Of a DNA stretch of 64,000 bases, positions 8,899-18,218 are shown piece after piece. Positions within the stretch are counted from its first letter, which is position 1. Each line of letters begins with the position of its first letter. Location of the stretch: positions 1-64,000 of the forward strand of contig CACHCR010000006.1 of NCBI GenBank assembly GCA_902578385.1. Reading direction: 5' to 3'. Under the pieces are notes generated by a model. It ran no database searches. It had not been told where the DNA came from and worked only from the letters and a program-made list of their open reading frames with translations. This DNA is from an uncultured Fidelibacterota bacterium (GTDB taxonomy: Bacteria > Fidelibacterota > Marinisomatia > Marinisomatales > Marinisomataceae). A program made the translations under genes and the position numbers.

Positions 8899-9624
8899 AT
8901 GAAAAAAATATTTTTTTATTTGTTGGCACTAAGCCATGTTTTTGGTCAGTCTGTTATTGATACTTTATCAGTGACAATTTATCCAGAATTCTCATATCCC
9001 GGAGTGGCAATTGAATATAAATTTGACAAAATTGGAAATGATGAACTTATTTTTCCAATTCCATCAAGCATTGATTCAGTTCTTTATACAATTTCAGGGA
9101 ATGATGTTGAGTTTGAGCAGATTTTAGAAACAAAAAATAATTCATTAACTGCTTTAAATAAAGATGGGAATCATACAATTTATCTTTTTTTAGATAAATT
9201 TATAAGTGATCCAGGACCTAGAAAATTTTCATATTCATTTCAATCTAAACAATTAATAAACACTTTTATTCTTGGAGTTCAAATACCTTTTGCTTCTGAA
9301 GATTTTAGTGTTAATGCAGAAGGTTTTTCATTAGAGAGAGTAAGAGATCAAAATGGGTTGACTTTTTTGCAAGGAATAATTGGTGGCTTCAGTTCAACTT
9401 CATCTACAAAGATTGATTTAAGTTATTATAATCCTCATGGCAATACTTCCATACAGTATGCTGCGAATATTAGTACCCAGGACTCAGCAGTTCAACCGCC
9501 TCCTACAGCAAGTGAGAGATTTGTAAGATATCCTTTTCTAACATGGGAGCCGATGTTAATTTTTATATTATTATCAATTATTTTGGTTTTGTTTTATGAG
9601 TTTAAAAGGAACAAAAATGCTTAG
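8899..9624 (+). CDS. exported single-pass membrane protein, family not recognised
   Basis: 241 residues. An N-terminal signal peptide (MKKIFFYLLALSHVFG, then Gln17) is followed by a beta-rich periplasmic region of about 190 residues. A C-terminal membrane anchor (about 213-234, MLIFILLSIILVLFYEF) has a short basic cytoplasmic tail (KRNKN). I recognise no catalytic motif; the extracytoplasmic part resembles a beta-sandwich in its alternating hydrophobic pattern. It overlaps the downstream DUF4837-like lipoprotein by eight bases. Gln after the predicted cleavage site is shared with most exported proteins in this window. Confidence 0.7.
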   Translation: MKKIFFYLLALSHVFGQSVIDTLSVTIYPEFSYPGVAIEYKFDKIGNDELIFPIPSSIDSVLYTISGNDVEFEQILETKNNSLTALNKDGNHTIYLFLDKFISDPGPRKFSYSFQSKQLINTFILGVQIPFASEDFSVNAEGFSLERVRDQNGLTFLQGIIGGFSSTSSTKIDLSYYNPHGNTSIQYAANISTQDSAVQPPPTASERFVRYPFLTWEPMLIFILLSIILVLFYEFKRNKNA

Positions 9625-10606
9625 AATTACTATACTTACTTTTCTTTTATTTATTTTATTATCATGCGATTATAAGCGTGATGCTATAGGAGGAAACGAC
9701 GATATTATTGTTCTTGCAGCAAAGGAAGATAGAGAAAAAGTTTCATCTTTGTTGTCTGTAGTTTTTAATGATACTCTTTTGACCCCATCTCCAGAATCGT
9801 TTTATAATATTAAGTTTGCTGAACCTGAGAGTTTTTCAGCACTTAAAACACAAACTAATCTTGTTATTGCTTCAATTGGAGATTATGAATTGAATCCTGC
9901 CACAAAGCTTGCTAAAGAGCTTTTAGGAGAAAATACTTTTAATAAAACTTTAGATGAAATTCCTTTAATATTATCAAGAAATCAATTTGCAAAGAATCAA
10001 CTTTTTATGATAATTAGTGGAAATAGCTATGATCAAATAAATGATTATTTAGATTCGAATAAAGCCTTTATAAAAAAGCAATTTGACGACAACTTTTTTA
10101 AGAAGCAGGCGCAATATTTTCTAGATAATCAAAGGCAAGAAGAGTTAGAATTAGAACTTTTAAGTAAATATAATTGGACAATGAATATTCCTTGGGGTTG
10201 GGAATTAATCAAAGACGATTCTGAGAAATCTTTTTTATGGATTGGACAAGAATTACCTTTTAGGTGGATTGCTGTTCAGTGGAGAGAGGGTAATTTTTTT
10301 AGCAAAGAAGATGCCTTAGAATATGCTCAAGATTTTCCACAAAATTATTTTGAATCAATAAGATATAACCCAGATTATCTTAAGATAGATTTTGAAGATT
10401 TTAATTCTGAATCAGCTTATAGAATATATGGATTATGGGAATCTATTGAAGACGCAAAAGGAGGACCATTCCAAGGATATCTTTTCTATGATTATAAAAA
10501 TGATAGAACATTTTATATAAGTTATATAGTTTTCAATCCTGGAGGAAAAAAAGCGTTTTACATGAGACAAATGGAAATGATTGCTCAAACAATTGACATT
10601 AAATAA
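9617..10606 (+). CDS. DUF4837-like lipoprotein
   Basis: Predicted lipoprotein of about 329 residues, starting MLRITILTFLLFILLSC with its acylated Cys after LLS. The C-terminal half fits the DUF4837 family of Bacteroidetes-type lipoproteins as I remember it: an IPWGWELI segment, a WES...GGPFQGY block, and YIVFNPGGKKAFYMRQMEMI near the end. The family has no established function. I chose ATG 9617, preceded by AAAAGGAACAA, over ATG 9596 because it puts the signal peptide at the N terminus and gives an eight-base overlap with the previous gene. The stop overlaps the next start (TAATG). Confidence 0.75.
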   Translation: MLRITILTFLLFILLSCDYKRDAIGGNDDIIVLAAKEDREKVSSLLSVVFNDTLLTPSPESFYNIKFAEPESFSALKTQTNLVIASIGDYELNPATKLAKELLGENTFNKTLDEIPLILSRNQFAKNQLFMIISGNSYDQINDYLDSNKAFIKKQFDDNFFKKQAQYFLDNQRQEELELELLSKYNWTMNIPWGWELIKDDSEKSFLWIGQELPFRWIAVQWREGNFFSKEDALEYAQDFPQNYFESIRYNPDYLKIDFEDFNSESAYRIYGLWESIEDAKGGPFQGYLFYDYKNDRTFYISYIVFNPGGKKAFYMRQMEMIAQTIDIK

Positions 10607-11316
10607 TGAAAAATCTTATCATACTTCCGACATATAATGAGTCTAAAAATATTGTCAAAACAATTGAATTAATTCTAAATCAAGATATTGATTTAAATAT
10701 TTTAATTATCGATGATAATTCTCCAGATGGTACCGCAGATATTGTTGAAAACTTAAAGAATGATAAAATTTTTATCATGAGAAGAGATTCGAAAAAAGGT
10801 TTAGGTTCTGCCTATGTTGATGGATTTGCATGGTCAATTAAAAATAATTACAAACAAATTATTCAAATGGATGCTGATTTATCTCACGATCCAAAAGAAA
10901 TTGTTCCTATGTTTAATTTGTTAGAATCTAACGACTTAGTAATTGGCAGTAGATATAAAGGCGGTTTAAGGGTAATAAACTGGCCAGTTAGAAGATTGTA
11001 TATAAGTTATTTTGCCAATCTTTACGCCAGAACAATTACTGGAGTTCCAGTAAGGGATTTAACAGCAGGATTTAAGGCATGGAAAAGTGAAACTTTAGAA
11101 AGAATAAATTTTAATGAATGTTCGTCGCAAGGTTATTGTTTTCAAATTGAAACATCATTCAGGGCGTTTCAAAAAGGTTGTAAATTGGTTGAACATCCTA
11201 TAGTTTTTACTGATAGAACTGTCGGAGAGTCAAAAATGAGTAAGGCTGTAATGATAGAAGCAGTCTTGAAAGTATGGCTATTTGGTTTTTGGAGGCTGTT
11301 TAGGTTGAAGAGATGA
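10606..11316 (+). CDS. dolichol-/polyprenyl-phosphate mannosyltransferase-like GT2 glycosyltransferase
   Basis: A GT-A-fold family 2 glycosyltransferase of 236 residues, closest by pattern to Dpm1 enzymes that transfer a sugar from a nucleotide donor to a polyprenyl phosphate at the cytoplasmic face. Motifs: the N-terminal PTYNESKNI, DDNSPDGT, the metal-binding DAD within QMDADLSHDP, GSRYKGG, and the RDLTAGFKAWK acceptor-loop block. The C terminus (KVWLFGFWRLFRLKR) is amphipathic rather than a full membrane helix, as in the soluble Dpm1 class. The sugar cannot be read from sequence. It is coupled to both neighbours by one- and four-base overlaps. Confidence 0.88.
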   Translation: MKNLIILPTYNESKNIVKTIELILNQDIDLNILIIDDNSPDGTADIVENLKNDKIFIMRRDSKKGLGSAYVDGFAWSIKNNYKQIIQMDADLSHDPKEIVPMFNLLESNDLVIGSRYKGGLRVINWPVRRLYISYFANLYARTITGVPVRDLTAGFKAWKSETLERINFNECSSQGYCFQIETSFRAFQKGCKLVEHPIVFTDRTVGESKMSKAVMIEAVLKVWLFGFWRLFRLKR

Positions 11317-12257
11317 AAAAACACTATTTACCATTTGAAAAACCGTTAAAAGATTTAGATTTTGAGATTGAGAAATTATCTAATTCTGAATCTGATAATA
11401 CTAAACTAAATCAATTAATTGATGAAAGGAAAGAATTAGAAAAGGAAATTTTTTCAGATTTATCTTCTTGGGAAACAGTTCAATTGGCTAGACACCCAAA
11501 TAGACCATATACTCTAGACTATATAAATACATGGTGTGATAATTTTACTGAGTTACATGGCGATAAAGCTTTTTCAGATGATAATGCAGTTGTTGCAGGA
11601 ATAGGAATTATTGATGGTTTGAAAGTTGCAATTATAGGTCAACAAAAGGGAAGAAATACAAAAGAAAATATTTTTAGAAATTTTGGAATGATGAAACCTG
11701 AGGGTTATAGAAAAGCACTAAGAGTAATGAAATTGGCTGAAAAATTTAAATTACCAATTGTTACTTTAATTGATACTCCTGGTGCAGATCCTGGTATTGG
11801 AGCAGAAGAAAGAGGTCAAGGATATGCAATCGCTAACAATCTTTTCGAAATGGCATCAATAAAAACACAAATTTTGTCAATAGTTATTGGAGAGGGTGCA
11901 AGCGGAGGTGCTTTAGGAATCGGTTTATGTGATAAAATGATAATGCTAGAACATACATGGTTTTCTGTAATAAGCCCTGAAGGTTGTGCTTCAATTTTAT
12001 GGAAAGATTCTTCTAAGGCTCCAGAAGCAGCTGAATCATTAAAGCTCACACCTAAAGATCTTGTAGAGCATAATATTTGTAATATGGTTGTTTATGAACC
12101 ACCTGGAGGAGCTCACAGACATTTTGATGAAACTGCTGATATTTTGAAAAAATCAATTTTAAGTGAAATAAAAGAATTAAGAGAAAATGTTAATGACAAT
12201 TTTCTTGACTATAGAGTATCTAGATATGATAAACTTGGAGTATTTAGAGAGGATTAA
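11313..12257 (+). CDS. accA: acetyl-CoA carboxylase carboxyltransferase, alpha subunit
   Basis: The AccA subunit transfers carboxyl from carboxybiotin to acetyl-CoA together with AccD, the committed step of fatty-acid synthesis. The 314-residue length is typical. The crotonase-fold core shows GQQKGRNTKENIFRNFGM, DTPGADPGIGAEERGQ and the glycine-rich GEGASGGALGIG oxyanion region; the coiled N terminus (LDFEIEKLSN...ERKELEKE) is also characteristic. accD is not in the window. The start overlaps the preceding glycosyltransferase stop (ATGA). The stop codon overlaps that of the convergent ppiD-like gene, leaving no room for a dedicated terminator between them. Confidence 0.97.
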   Translation: MKKHYLPFEKPLKDLDFEIEKLSNSESDNTKLNQLIDERKELEKEIFSDLSSWETVQLARHPNRPYTLDYINTWCDNFTELHGDKAFSDDNAVVAGIGIIDGLKVAIIGQQKGRNTKENIFRNFGMMKPEGYRKALRVMKLAEKFKLPIVTLIDTPGADPGIGAEERGQGYAIANNLFEMASIKTQILSIVIGEGASGGALGIGLCDKMIMLEHTWFSVISPEGCASILWKDSSKAPEAAESLKLTPKDLVEHNICNMVVYEPPGGAHRHFDETADILKKSILSEIKELRENVNDNFLDYRVSRYDKLGVFRED

Positions 12258-14107
12258 TAGAAATCGTAACGATAATCTTTTAATTCTGACTCATCTCTCA
12301 AGGCCTGAAGCCAATTTGACCATAGCATATTTTGTCTTTGAATAAGCAAACTGAATTTAATCGAATCTTTTTTCTCATCGAAATCTGCTGAGTTTATTTC
12401 ATCTATTTCAATTACTCTGACAAATACTTGACCTCTTATTGTTGGAAGAGGACCAAAAACATCACCAGCTTTTGAATTAGCAATAGCTCCTACAACATAA
12501 TTACTCTTTCCAATTGATTCAAAGCTTCCAATAAGATTAGAGCTAGTTTCTGCAACATATTCTAGGTCAGGATTTTTTTCTGCAATTTTTCCAAGGTTAA
12601 AGTCATCTTGGTTGCTATCTTTTATTGATTGAGCTAAATTTTTAATATGATTTTTTTTGAATTCAGATAAAAATTCTTCTTTAAGATCTTCTTTAACATC
12701 ATCAAAGGTTAATACTGTTTCATTTTTAATAGAATCCAAGAAGAAAACTCCAAAGAAATTATCATTTTTAATAACATCTGATGTTGAACCTTCTACATTA
12801 TTAAATGCAAAATTTACCGCACTTCTTCCAACACCAAAATTTTCAATAAAAATTGATTCTTTTCGTAAAGAATTTGAATCTAAAACTTCTAGATTTAAAG
12901 AATCAGCAAGTGTAAAAAATCCATACTCGGTTGCTTCTAATGAAAAAATACTTGCAGTATCTTTTAACTTATTTTCAGTTCCTCTTCCAGGTTGAATAGT
13001 AAGAAGAATGTGAGAAGCATTAACTTGTTCGTTTTCTTCAACAACTCTTTTGTCGTTTATTTTAATAACATGAAATCCATATTCAGTTAAAATTGGACCA
13101 ACAACATCACCTTTATTGGCGTCAAAAGATGCAATTTCAAATTCAGGGAGTAATTGCCCTCTGCTATACCATCCTAAATTTCCACCTTTTAATTCCTGTG
13201 GATTAGCACTATTACTAGGATCTTCCGTATACATATTTGCTAGTTGAGCAAATTCCTCACCATTATTAATTCTATAAATTAAATCTTCAGCTTCCAATTT
13301 TACTCTTAAAGTATCGTTAGCATCAGATATAATAGGCCATTTAACAAATTTCAAACTACGAAACTCAGGTTGATCATAATCTGAAATATTTTCATTATAT
13401 AAATCACGTAATTCATCATCTGAAGGTCTATTTGCCAACAACCCTTCATAAAAATCTTTATCTATTGCCTTATCTGTTATGTGAAGAATTTCAATCTTAT
13501 GATTAACAAATCTTTTTTTATAATCTTCAATAACGTCATCTGAAGTGATTGCAGCAGCATTAGTGATATATTGTTGTAATTTATAGTTTGGCAAATAAAC
13601 ATTTTGCATGAAATCTTCAATTGGTTTCCAATCTATTTGTCCAGGATTTAAAACAGCGTCGAGATATTTTTCTAGATCAAATCTACCAAAAGATTGAAAG
13701 GCTTCTGAATTTTGTAAAAAAGGAGGAGGGTTGTTTTTCATTTGAAATAGCAATTCATCTGCACCAACAACAATCTTATTTTTTTCAATTTGTTCTTGAA
13801 TAATTAAATCTGCTATTAACCTTTCCCAAACAACTGCTCTAATATACTCTCTTTCTTCGTCTGAAACAGGTCGACCTGATTGAGCATCTGCTCTGTTAAT
13901 TTCATTAGATACTAATTGATTAAAATCTTCAAAGATAATTGGTTTTCCATTCAATGAACCCACTTCATTGCCTTGACGTTCACCAAAAATATCTGTGATA
14001 CTAGCACCACCAACTAGTCCACCAATAGCCATACTAGTAACAAAAAGTACAAGAATAGTCCACATGACTACTTGCATTTGACTTCTCATATTTGTTATAA
14101 CACCCAT
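12254..14107 (-). CDS. ppiD: PpiD/SurA-like membrane-anchored peptidyl-prolyl isomerase
   Basis: Periplasmic folding factor anchored by one N-terminal transmembrane helix (about residues 13-35, VVMWTILVLFVTSMAIGGLVG). A SurA-N-like chaperone region follows (EVGSLNGKPIIFEDFNQLVS), then a parvulin domain around residues 255-355 with GGNLGWYSRGQLLPEFEIA and GPILTEYGFHVIKI. A second, more degenerate parvulin-like stretch (about 520-575, AGDVFGPLPTIRGQVFVRVIEI) lies near the C terminus, as in PpiD. The length of 617 residues is normal. It is transcribed divergently from the membrane protein at 14209 and converges with accA. Confidence 0.88.
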   Translation of the reverse strand: MGVITNMRSQMQVVMWTILVLFVTSMAIGGLVGGASITDIFGERQGNEVGSLNGKPIIFEDFNQLVSNEINRADAQSGRPVSDEEREYIRAVVWERLIADLIIQEQIEKNKIVVGADELLFQMKNNPPPFLQNSEAFQSFGRFDLEKYLDAVLNPGQIDWKPIEDFMQNVYLPNYKLQQYITNAAAITSDDVIEDYKKRFVNHKIEILHITDKAIDKDFYEGLLANRPSDDELRDLYNENISDYDQPEFRSLKFVKWPIISDANDTLRVKLEAEDLIYRINNGEEFAQLANMYTEDPSNSANPQELKGGNLGWYSRGQLLPEFEIASFDANKGDVVGPILTEYGFHVIKINDKRVVEENEQVNASHILLTIQPGRGTENKLKDTASIFSLEATEYGFFTLADSLNLEVLDSNSLRKESIFIENFGVGRSAVNFAFNNVEGSTSDVIKNDNFFGVFFLDSIKNETVLTFDDVKEDLKEEFLSEFKKNHIKNLAQSIKDSNQDDFNLGKIAEKNPDLEYVAETSSNLIGSFESIGKSNYVVGAIANSKAGDVFGPLPTIRGQVFVRVIEIDEINSADFDEKKDSIKFSLLIQRQNMLWSNWLQALRDESELKDYRYDFY

Positions 14108-14208
14108 GACAGCGAATTTATAACAGCATCAATGTTTATGCAAATCTATTAAAAAATTGATAATAGAATTTTAAAAAATGCTTTAAATTGAAGCTCTTTC
14201 AAGAAATT

Positions 14209-15936
14209 ATGAGTAAAACTATAAAAAAAATTCAATCTTTTTTGAGCTTAAGAAAGCCTTCAAATCAGGATGATGAAAAATTTATTTCTGGAATAGACTC
14301 TCCATATCAAGCAGCTAAATTAAGAAGTGCATCCAAGGATAAGACCGTTGATAAATTCCATTCCCCGGTAAGTTTTTCATGGAAAGCATTTTGGAAATCT
14401 TTTGTTTATGAAAATTTACCTCCAGTTATTTTTTCTCCTTTAGCAGCAATATTTCTTGAAGGTTCATTATCTCGCGCATGGCATGTATCTCAAAATAGAC
14501 AGTTAATTGCGATATCAACAAAACATCATTCTTTAACAACAATTCGTAATAATTGGTTAATAATTTATCCTGCATCTTGGTTAATGAATATTGGATTATT
14601 TTTAGCTCTTTTTTCTGATAAAGAATTAATCCTTAACATTGATCCTTTTCATATGATCTTGGCTTACTTACTTTTATTTTTTAGAAGATTAATCATTGCA
14701 ACTAAGTATGGATATTTTAGACCAGAGGACTTAGAACGTTTGTGTTTACCTGCTCCAGACTGGGATGATAATAAAACTGTTAGAAGATTAATAGCGCAAG
14801 GTTGGATGAGACCTTGGGAATTCCCTGGATTAATTGAAGACGAATTAACTATTGCAATGGATGAAAATGATATTTGTTTGCAAGGAATTCCATTTGAACC
14901 AGGCAAAGAAACAAGAGATAAATTAATTAATGAGTCTAATAATGAGCTTTTCCCATCATCGACAAGCTCAACAAAAGAAACTGAACTTCCTTCGGGCTTC
15001 ATTCTTTATAACATAATTAATTCAGTTTATAGATTACCTGCACTGAAGTATATGCAGCAATTAACTTACTTATGTATGCTTTTATTACCTGTGGCAGCAT
15101 TTTCATCTAAATATTTTTATGGAATGGATTTATTTGGAATTACTCCTCAAGAAAAGATTATTTCAGTGGCTACTCTTTTTGGATTTTTTAATGGTTTCCA
15201 ACTCATGATGTTTGGAATGGTTTGTGCTGCTGATTATGAAAGAAGATATGCTACTTCTAAAAAATTAGGTGAATTAGTATCTTATCCTGGTCTAAAGCTT
15301 TCTTCAGTTTTTAAGAGTTTTTATAAAAGTGAAAAAGACGATAAAATTTTTATTGATTTACAGAAAAGAGTAAATGTCTTTGCGTGGATGAACATGAGAA
15401 ATGTTTTAAGATCTTTTGGAGAAACATATTATTTACGAATTCAAGGTTATACGTCTATTTTAATCTTTTATTCTTTGTTATGTGTTGGAATCTTAAATCT
15501 TATAGTTTGGACAGGGATGAAGCATCATATTTCGACAGTATATGTTATCGGGACAGTTATAACAGCTGTTTCTGTTATTTGTTTATTTGCAATCTCAAAA
15601 GCTATTCAACTTCAATCTCTTAGCGCAAAACATAGAGATTTTATTAGAAATGAACTATTTATTATTGAGGAAGAGATTTGGGAGTTAAAACTTGCTGGTA
15701 AAGGAGAAGAAAGAATTACTGATCTTTCAAGCGCAAGAGCATTATTACAACAAGTTGATGAATCCATTAATTATAAAGAGCTTATCTATAAACCTACTAC
15801 CATTTTTGGATATGCTGCTAATAATGGCGTTATGGGTTCTGTATTAGGTTTAGTATTAACCGGAGTATTGTTTGCTATACAAGGATTTGTTTCAGTTGGA
15901 ATAGTCTATAATTCTTTGGGTTGGTTCATTCCATAA
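14209..15936 (+). CDS. large multi-pass membrane protein of unknown family
   Basis: 575 residues from ATG 14209; a TTG at 14188 would add seven. I do not recognise it. It has a charged cytoplasmic N terminus of about 70 residues, roughly seven to eight hydrophobic segments, and one large soluble loop of about 130 residues (from EDLERLCLPAPDWDDNK to near LPALKYMQQL). A second, Arg/Lys-rich loop (YERRYATSKKLGE...RVNVFAWM) is followed by paired helices and a Gly-rich C-terminal membrane segment. No transporter, kinase or protease motif is evident. It stands alone, with a divergent promoter region of about 100 bases shared with the ppiD-like gene. Base composition matches its neighbours. Confidence 0.75.
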   Translation: MSKTIKKIQSFLSLRKPSNQDDEKFISGIDSPYQAAKLRSASKDKTVDKFHSPVSFSWKAFWKSFVYENLPPVIFSPLAAIFLEGSLSRAWHVSQNRQLIAISTKHHSLTTIRNNWLIIYPASWLMNIGLFLALFSDKELILNIDPFHMILAYLLLFFRRLIIATKYGYFRPEDLERLCLPAPDWDDNKTVRRLIAQGWMRPWEFPGLIEDELTIAMDENDICLQGIPFEPGKETRDKLINESNNELFPSSTSSTKETELPSGFILYNIINSVYRLPALKYMQQLTYLCMLLLPVAAFSSKYFYGMDLFGITPQEKIISVATLFGFFNGFQLMMFGMVCAADYERRYATSKKLGELVSYPGLKLSSVFKSFYKSEKDDKIFIDLQKRVNVFAWMNMRNVLRSFGETYYLRIQGYTSILIFYSLLCVGILNLIVWTGMKHHISTVYVIGTVITAVSVICLFAISKAIQLQSLSAKHRDFIRNELFIIEEEIWELKLAGKGEERITDLSSARALLQQVDESINYKELIYKPTTIFGYAANNGVMGSVLGLVLTGVLFAIQGFVSVGIVYNSLGWFIP

Positions 15937-15980
15937 ACTATTAGATTTTTTTCATTAAAAATCTATATATTTACAAAACT

Positions 15981-18218
15981 ATGAGATATATATATTTAAC
16001 TATTGGTTTGATATTTGGTTCTATTTTTGCACAGGATAAAATATCTTTAGAAAATGTACTTGATGGTACATTTAGAACTGAATCAATCGGCAGGTATGAT
16101 TGGAAGAATAGTTCAGATGCATATTATTTTTCGAAGAGGTCTGATGAAGGTTTAGATTTTTATGAATATAACCTTGCCTCGAATGATTCTTTAAAAGCTT
16201 TTACGGTTAAAAAAAGTGTTATTAGTAATTTTTCTTACTCTTTTAGCCCTGATCAGACAAAGTTATTACTAAAAAAGAATTCTGTAAAACTATGGAGACA
16301 TTCATCGTATGGTTCATATTATATTTATGATATTATATCAGAATCTTTAACACCTGTTACTAGTGATCCTGATAGTTTAAGAAATGTGAAATTTTCTCCA
16401 GATTCAAACAAAATAGCTTTCGTTCGAAATGATAATAATTTATACCTTTTTAATTTGAATAATAATTTAGAAGAGCAACTTACCTTTGATGGGAGTGAAG
16501 ATATTCTTAATGGTCATTTTGGATGGGTGTATGAAGAAGAGTTTGGTACTTATGATTCATATAAATGGAGTCCAGATAGTAATTATATAGCATTTATTAG
16601 AGAAGACCAAACCTATATTAAGAAATATCCGCTGGTTGACTATGAAGCACAATATCCGGTTGTAAAATACATTAGATACCCAAAAACTGGCGAAGATAAT
16701 CCTATTGTTTCAATTAGTATATTAGACTTAAAAAATAAGGAATATAGAAGTGTTCATTTACCACATTCTTCTCATTATATCCCAGATATTGTTTGGCAAA
16801 CAAATTCTACTAATTTGTATTTCGTAACACTCAATCGAAAACAAAATGATTGGAAACTTTATAAATATGATTTTGCTACAAATAGAGGTGAATTAATTCT
16901 TACAGATTCAAACAACTCTTGGATTGATAAAAAGTCGTTTTTTAGCCCTTCTGAAGATGGAGCTTGGGCTAGTAGAAGAGGATTTAGCTTTGCTATCATG
17001 GAAAGCGGTGAACTTATTTGGATTTCTGAACAAGATGGCTTTTATCATATTTATCGAAATAGACCAGATGGAAGACCAATAAATCAAATTACAAGAGGTG
17101 ATTGGGAAGTAAATAGTATTAATGCAATTGATTCAAAAAATAATACCATTTATTTTTCCGCAAAGAAAGAAACTGAAACAGAAAATCATTTATATTCTGT
17201 AAAATTTAATGGTTCAAGACTTAAGAGGCTTACAAAAGAGAAAGGGTCGCATTCTACAGCTTTTTCGCCAACTTTAAATTATTTTATAAATAATTACTCC
17301 AGTTTTACCGTTCCGCCAAAAACATTTATTAAAGACAAAAATGGTAAAATTGTTAGACTTCTAAAAGACACGGATAAATCTAAATTTGATAAGTATGGAT
17401 TAACCTATCCCCAGTTAATAAATATCTTTACAGATGATGGCACTAGACTAAATGCTTTAATTACTTATCCTCACGATTTTGATCCAATGAAACAGTACCC
17501 AGTAATTTTATACAATTATGGTGGTCCTGGTTCGCAACTAGTAGCAAATAGATGGGGTGCTGGAAATCACACCTTGCATCAATATTTTGCTAGTAGAGAT
17601 TTTATAATATTTTCATTTGATAATAGAGGTACTGGAGGAAGAGGAAAAGCATTTAAAGATTTAGCCTATGGTGATTATGGAAAGTATCTTGTTACTGATC
17701 ATATTGCTGCAGCAAAATACCTTCAAGGATTAACCTATGTTGATGGAGAAAATATTGGAATATGGGGATGGAGTGGTGGAGGTTACTTAACAAATATGTG
17801 TATGACTTTAGCAAGCGATTACTACAAGGCTGGTATTTCTATTGCTCCAAATGTTGAACCTTTATTGTATGATACGATCTGGACAGAAAGATATATGGGT
17901 TTAGTTGAAGAGAACCCTGAAGGTTACAAAAATGCATCTGTTTTGACGCATGTTGATAAAGCAAAAGGCCATTTATTACAAATACATGGTAATGCAGATG
18001 ATAATGTTCATCACCAACATTCTATTAAACTTGCTAAGGCTTATGCTGAGCAAGGCAAAGATATGGAGATGTTTATTTATTCTAATGCCAATCATGGAAT
18101 GTCTAATAACAACTTTTTAAGTGAAGAACATCCTGCAGATGGATGGAAAAATAGATATCATCTGTACAAGAAAATGGCTGATTTTTTCATGGAACACTTA
18201 GTTTCTGATACTTTTTAA
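15981..18218 (+). CDS. exported dipeptidyl-peptidase IV-family serine peptidase (S9B)
   Basis: 745 residues with a signal peptide ending FA before Gln18. The N-terminal part is a DPP-IV-type beta-propeller with repeated FSPD/WSPDS blades and a WVYEEEFG loop, equivalent to the double-Glu motif that binds the substrate amino terminus. The C-terminal alpha/beta hydrolase has catalytic Ser598 in GWSGGG, Asp673 in HGNADDNVH and His705 in NANHG. The enzyme would release N-terminal dipeptides, typically X-Pro or X-Ala, from peptides outside the cytoplasm. It is monocistronic, and its stop overlaps the convergent IDO-like gene by four bases. Exact specificity is unknown. Confidence 0.93.
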   Translation: MRYIYLTIGLIFGSIFAQDKISLENVLDGTFRTESIGRYDWKNSSDAYYFSKRSDEGLDFYEYNLASNDSLKAFTVKKSVISNFSYSFSPDQTKLLLKKNSVKLWRHSSYGSYYIYDIISESLTPVTSDPDSLRNVKFSPDSNKIAFVRNDNNLYLFNLNNNLEEQLTFDGSEDILNGHFGWVYEEEFGTYDSYKWSPDSNYIAFIREDQTYIKKYPLVDYEAQYPVVKYIRYPKTGEDNPIVSISILDLKNKEYRSVHLPHSSHYIPDIVWQTNSTNLYFVTLNRKQNDWKLYKYDFATNRGELILTDSNNSWIDKKSFFSPSEDGAWASRRGFSFAIMESGELIWISEQDGFYHIYRNRPDGRPINQITRGDWEVNSINAIDSKNNTIYFSAKKETETENHLYSVKFNGSRLKRLTKEKGSHSTAFSPTLNYFINNYSSFTVPPKTFIKDKNGKIVRLLKDTDKSKFDKYGLTYPQLINIFTDDGTRLNALITYPHDFDPMKQYPVILYNYGGPGSQLVANRWGAGNHTLHQYFASRDFIIFSFDNRGTGGRGKAFKDLAYGDYGKYLVTDHIAAAKYLQGLTYVDGENIGIWGWSGGGYLTNMCMTLASDYYKAGISIAPNVEPLLYDTIWTERYMGLVEENPEGYKNASVLTHVDKAKGHLLQIHGNADDNVHHQHSIKLAKAYAEQGKDMEMFIYSNANHGMSNNNFLSEEHPADGWKNRYHLYKKMADFFMEHLVSDTF

